This document shows positions 61,806-64,000 of a stretch of 64,000 nucleotides of DNA, one piece after another. Below the pieces are notes generated by a model that saw nothing but the letters and a program-made list of their open reading frames with translations, was not told the origin of the DNA and searched no databases. Origin of the DNA: IDS-8 sp964607425 (GTDB lineage: Bacteria > Pseudomonadota > Gammaproteobacteria > Steroidobacterales > Woeseiaceae); NCBI GenBank assembly GCA_964607425.1, contig CAZSKQ010000002.1:45130-109129 (forward strand), in the 5' to 3' direction. Every line of letters begins with the position of its first letter. Positions within the stretch are counted from its first letter, which is position 1. The position numbers and the translations under genes are program-made.

Positions 61806-62219
61806 ATGAACGACAGGAGAAAGCGGCGCTTCCGCGACCGTTCCAGCGGGCCGACGACGCTGATCAACGAAGGTTGCAAGATCACGGGCGTCCTGTCCGG
61901 AATCGGCGATTTCATGATCAGCGGTGAAGTTGAAGGCGACAGCGAGCTGTCCGGTTCGGTCTCGATCACCGGGAAAGGGGTCTGGCGGGGATTGCTCAAG
62001 GCGCGGTCCGTCATTGTCGCAGGGACGGTCGAAGGCGACATCGAGGCGAGTGGCCGCGTCGAGATCGTCAACTCGGCGCGCATCACCGGCACCGTGACGG
62101 GCGAAGCCATAGCCGTCGCGGAAGGCGCCGTGGTCGAAGGTACCATGAAGACCACCGGGCGGGCGCACCCAACCGAATTCGTCGAGAAGCGCAAAGGCGA
62201 CGAAGCGGAACCAATGTAG
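61806..62219 (+). CDS. Bactofilin family protein
   Basis: A 137-residue protein. The short basic tail is followed by a bactofilin beta-helix core (LINEGCKITGVLSGIGDFMI, then regularly spaced VEGD, AGTVEGDIEASG, ITGTVTGEAI repeats, each turn rich in Val/Ile/Gly) and a short charged C-terminus. Bactofilins polymerise into filaments that organise the cell envelope. Its TAG stop is the TAG of a REP head, as for idi and cysH. Confidence 0.92.
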   Translation: MNDRRKRRFRDRSSGPTTLINEGCKITGVLSGIGDFMISGEVEGDSELSGSVSITGKGVWRGLLKARSVIVAGTVEGDIEASGRVEIVNSARITGTVTGEAIAVAEGAVVEGTMKTTGRAHPTEFVEKRKGDEAEPM

Positions 62220-62498
62220 GAGCGCGCCATGCGCGCGACCCCCCGCCGATACGTACCCCCGCCGGTGATCCTGTCGTGGGCCTGCGTGGCCTCGCGCGCA
62301 ATGCGCGCTTGTAGGAGCGCGCCATGCGCGCGACCCCCCGNNNNNNNNNNNNNNNNNNNNNNNNNNNNNNNNNNNNNNNNNNNNNNNNNNNNNNNNNNNN
62401 NNNNNNNNNNNNNNNNNNNNNNNNNNNNNNNNNNNNNNNNCCCCGCCGGTGATGCTGTCGTGGGGCTGGGTGGCCTCGCGCGCATGGCGCGCTCCTAC
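62216..62498. repeat. REP array interrupted by an assembly gap
   Basis: GTAGGAGCGCGCCATGCGCG heads occur at 62216 and 62312. Inverted arms include the one ending GCGCGCTCCTAC at 62498. The spacers share a GCCGGTGAT-CTGTCGTGGG segment on both sides of the gap. 62341-62440 is a run of N. Confidence 0.85.
62341..62440. other. Assembly gap (100 N)
   Basis: Exactly 100 ambiguous bases, the usual placeholder for a gap of unknown length. It falls inside the REP array, so the true repeat number is unknown. Confidence 0.99.
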
Positions 62499-62523
62499 AG
62501 GGGTACCCGCCTGCGGGGGGTGG

Positions 62524-63501
62524 TCAGGGCAGCAGGACGGTTGAGCCCGTCGTCGCCCGCGCCTCGAGATCCCGGTGCGCCCGGGCGGCGTCCGCGAGCG
62601 CGTAGCGCTGGTTGACCTCGACTTGCAGCACGCCGCGCGCGATCAGCCCGAACAACTCACCCGCGGCGTCCAGCAGGCGCTCGCGCGTGTCAATGAAGTC
62701 GAACAGGATCGGCCGCGTGACGTAGAGGGAGTGCCGCTTCGCCAGCTCGGAAGGCGCGAACGGCTCCACCGGGCCGGAGGCGTTGCCGAAGCTCACCATG
62801 ACCCCGTGCGGGCGCAGCGAATCGAGCGAGGCGAAGAAGGTATCCCGCCCGACGGAGTCGTACACGGCCGCGACGCCCTCGCCGCCGGTCAACTCCCGCA
62901 CCCGCGCCGCGGTATCGCCATCCCCGGAAAGGAGGACATGGTCGCAGCCGTACGCGCGCGCCAGCCGGGCCTTGTCTTCCGTGCTGACGATGCCGATAAC
63001 CCTGGCGCCTAGATGCTTCGCCCACTGGCTGGCGAGCGAGCCGACGCCTCCCGCCGCGGCATACAGCAGGATGGGATCGCCGGGCTGCACGCGGTAGCTG
63101 CGCCGCAGCAGGTACCAGGCCGTCAGGCCCTTGAGCAGCACCGCCGCCGCCTGCTCGTCGCTGATGCCTGCGGGCACCGGCACCAGCCGCTCGGCAGGGA
63201 AGTTCCGCGCCTCGGAGTAGGCGTCCGCCGGGCGGCCCGTGTACACGACACGATCGCCCGGGGCGACGGCCGTGACGCCATCACCGACTGCCTCGACCAC
63301 GCCCGCCGCCTCGCTGCCGAGACCCGAAGGCAGCTCGAGCGGGTAGAGCCCGCTGCGATGATAGGTGTCGATGAAGTTGAGGCCGACGGCGGTGTGCCGC
63401 ACGCGGGCTTCGCCCGGCGCGGGCGGCGCCAACTCGATGCTTTCCAGCTCGAGCACCTCGGGACCGCCAAAGCGGTGGATTCGAATCGCCTTTATTTGCA
63501 T
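62524..63501 (-). CDS. Zinc-independent quinone oxidoreductase (QOR family)
   Basis: A 325-residue MDR-superfamily reductase. It starts MQIKAIRIHRFGGPEVLEL, with GLNFIDTYHRSGLYPLELP, the cofactor loop YAAAGGVGSLASQWAKHLGA and SVGRDTFFASLDSLRPHG. No zinc-ligand cysteines are present. It reduces quinones with NADPH. Close to E. coli QorA in pattern. The frame upstream of 63501 adds eight unmatched residues. Divergent from the FAD reductase gene, 132 bp apart. Confidence 0.92.
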   Translation of the reverse strand: MQIKAIRIHRFGGPEVLELESIELAPPAPGEARVRHTAVGLNFIDTYHRSGLYPLELPSGLGSEAAGVVEAVGDGVTAVAPGDRVVYTGRPADAYSEARNFPAERLVPVPAGISDEQAAAVLLKGLTAWYLLRRSYRVQPGDPILLYAAAGGVGSLASQWAKHLGARVIGIVSTEDKARLARAYGCDHVLLSGDGDTAARVRELTGGEGVAAVYDSVGRDTFFASLDSLRPHGVMVSFGNASGPVEPFAPSELAKRHSLYVTRPILFDFIDTRERLLDAAGELFGLIARGVLQVEVNQRYALADAARAHRDLEARATTGSTVLLP

Positions 63502-63633
63502 CGTTTTTTTCCTGCCTGGTCTCACTACATAGCAAGTGCCGCCGTTTCGCGCGCCGCGCGGGCGTCACATACTGGAAAGGTTCACGCCTGTGCTGGATCG
63601 GACGCCGCTCCGGCGGCATTATCGGGACCCAAT

Positions 63634-64000
63634 ATGTCATCGACAGTCGTCATTGCAGGTGCCGGTCACGCCGCGGGGCAGGTGGTCGCGACACTGTGCC
63701 AGAAGAAATTCCCCGGGGAAATCGTTCTCATCGGGGAGGAATCCTGGCTGCCTTACCAGCGGCCGCCACTGTCCAAGAAGTTTCTCGCGGGTGAAATGCC
63801 GGCCGAGCGCCTCTATGTCAAGCCGAGCGCGTTTTACGAGAATGCAGGGATCAACGTCCGGCTCGATACCCGCGTCGCGAAGATCGACCGGCGCGGCAAG
63901 TACGTAATCGATGCGGTCGGCCGCGAGACCGCTTACGGCAAGCTCGTGCTGGCGCTCGGCGCGCGCGTGCGCCGCCTGGACCTGCCGGGGGCGGACCTCG
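63634..64000 (+). CDS. FAD-dependent NAD(P)H-ferredoxin reductase-like protein, 3' end outside window
   Basis: The first 122 residues of a pyridine-nucleotide disulfide oxidoreductase-family flavoprotein. The FAD-binding STVVIAGAGHAAGQVVATL replaces the usual GxGxxG with GAGHAAG. It continues LPYQRPPLSKKFLAGEM, typical of rubredoxin/ferredoxin reductases and the reductase components of oxygenases, then LVLALGARVRRLDLPGADL. It would reduce a ferredoxin for a monooxygenase or dioxygenase; the partner lies outside the window. Confidence 0.85.
   Translation, partial: MSSTVVIAGAGHAAGQVVATLCQKKFPGEIVLIGEESWLPYQRPPLSKKFLAGEMPAERLYVKPSAFYENAGINVRLDTRVAKIDRRGKYVIDAVGRETAYGKLVLALGARVRRLDLPGADL

Overview
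The window is a 64 kb piece of a high-GC gammaproteobacterial chromosome, probably an assembled scaffold because it carries a run of exactly 100 N inside a repeat array. The gamma assignment rests on gene content: CysB/CysG/CysJIH sulfur assimilation, a PspF-PspABC system with a sigma-54 promoter, FadE, E. coli-type GshA, GspA/GspB, and GTAG-type REP repeats. I cannot name the genus.

Layout. 1-2.3 kb: the end of a divergent proC, a small unknown gene, and an XRE-ImmA/IrrE regulator-protease pair behind an array of three 18-bp-spaced boxes. 2.3-14.6 kb (minus strand): one continuous branched-chain amino acid operon, ilvD-ilvC-ilvB-ilvN/M-leuA-ilvE-leuC-leuD-leuB-ilvA. Most genes are joined by stop/start overlaps. 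It is preceded by a transcription attenuator with a 41-residue leader peptide carrying eight consecutive Leu/Val/Ile codons; ridA lies just upstream. 15.2-16.3 kb: a persulfide dioxygenase-rhodanese type protein. 16.6-24.3 kb: a less GC-rich uptake/catabolic cluster (pirin, TonB-dependent receptor, MFS transporter, MarR-like regulator, acyl-CoA ligase, enoyl-CoA hydratase) with no obvious substrate. 24.4-32.6 kb: sulfur genes (YeiH-type exporter, cysG, cysB, cysH, cysI, cysJ). 32.7-36.2 kb: gspB, gspA and dinB.

36.2-44.1 kb holds a complete mevalonate route to farnesyl diphosphate, unusual for a gammaproteobacterium. ispA is divergent from mvaD, then a phosphomevalonate kinase, then a single ORF fusing class II HMG-CoA reductase to mevalonate kinase, then idi. 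HMG-CoA synthase lies convergent on the other strand, at the end of a fadE-(DUF4286-DUF3667)-HMGS gene run. The fused enzyme and the clustering of the pathway are the most striking content of the window.

48.2-64 kb: malate dehydrogenase; a GntR/YtrA-type regulator with its ABC exporter and a near-perfect operator palindrome over its -10; an expanded psp locus (pspF divergent from pspA-B-C plus two additional Psp-like genes, with sigma-54 and IHF sites); a membrane GGDEF-EAL protein; two linked unknown membrane-anchored proteins; gshA; a DUF2845 protein; a bactofilin; a quinone oxidoreductase; and the start of an FAD-dependent reductase. REP elements with a GTAGGAGC head occur at six loci, and at three of them the TAG in the repeat is the stop codon of the upstream gene (cysH, idi, bactofilin).
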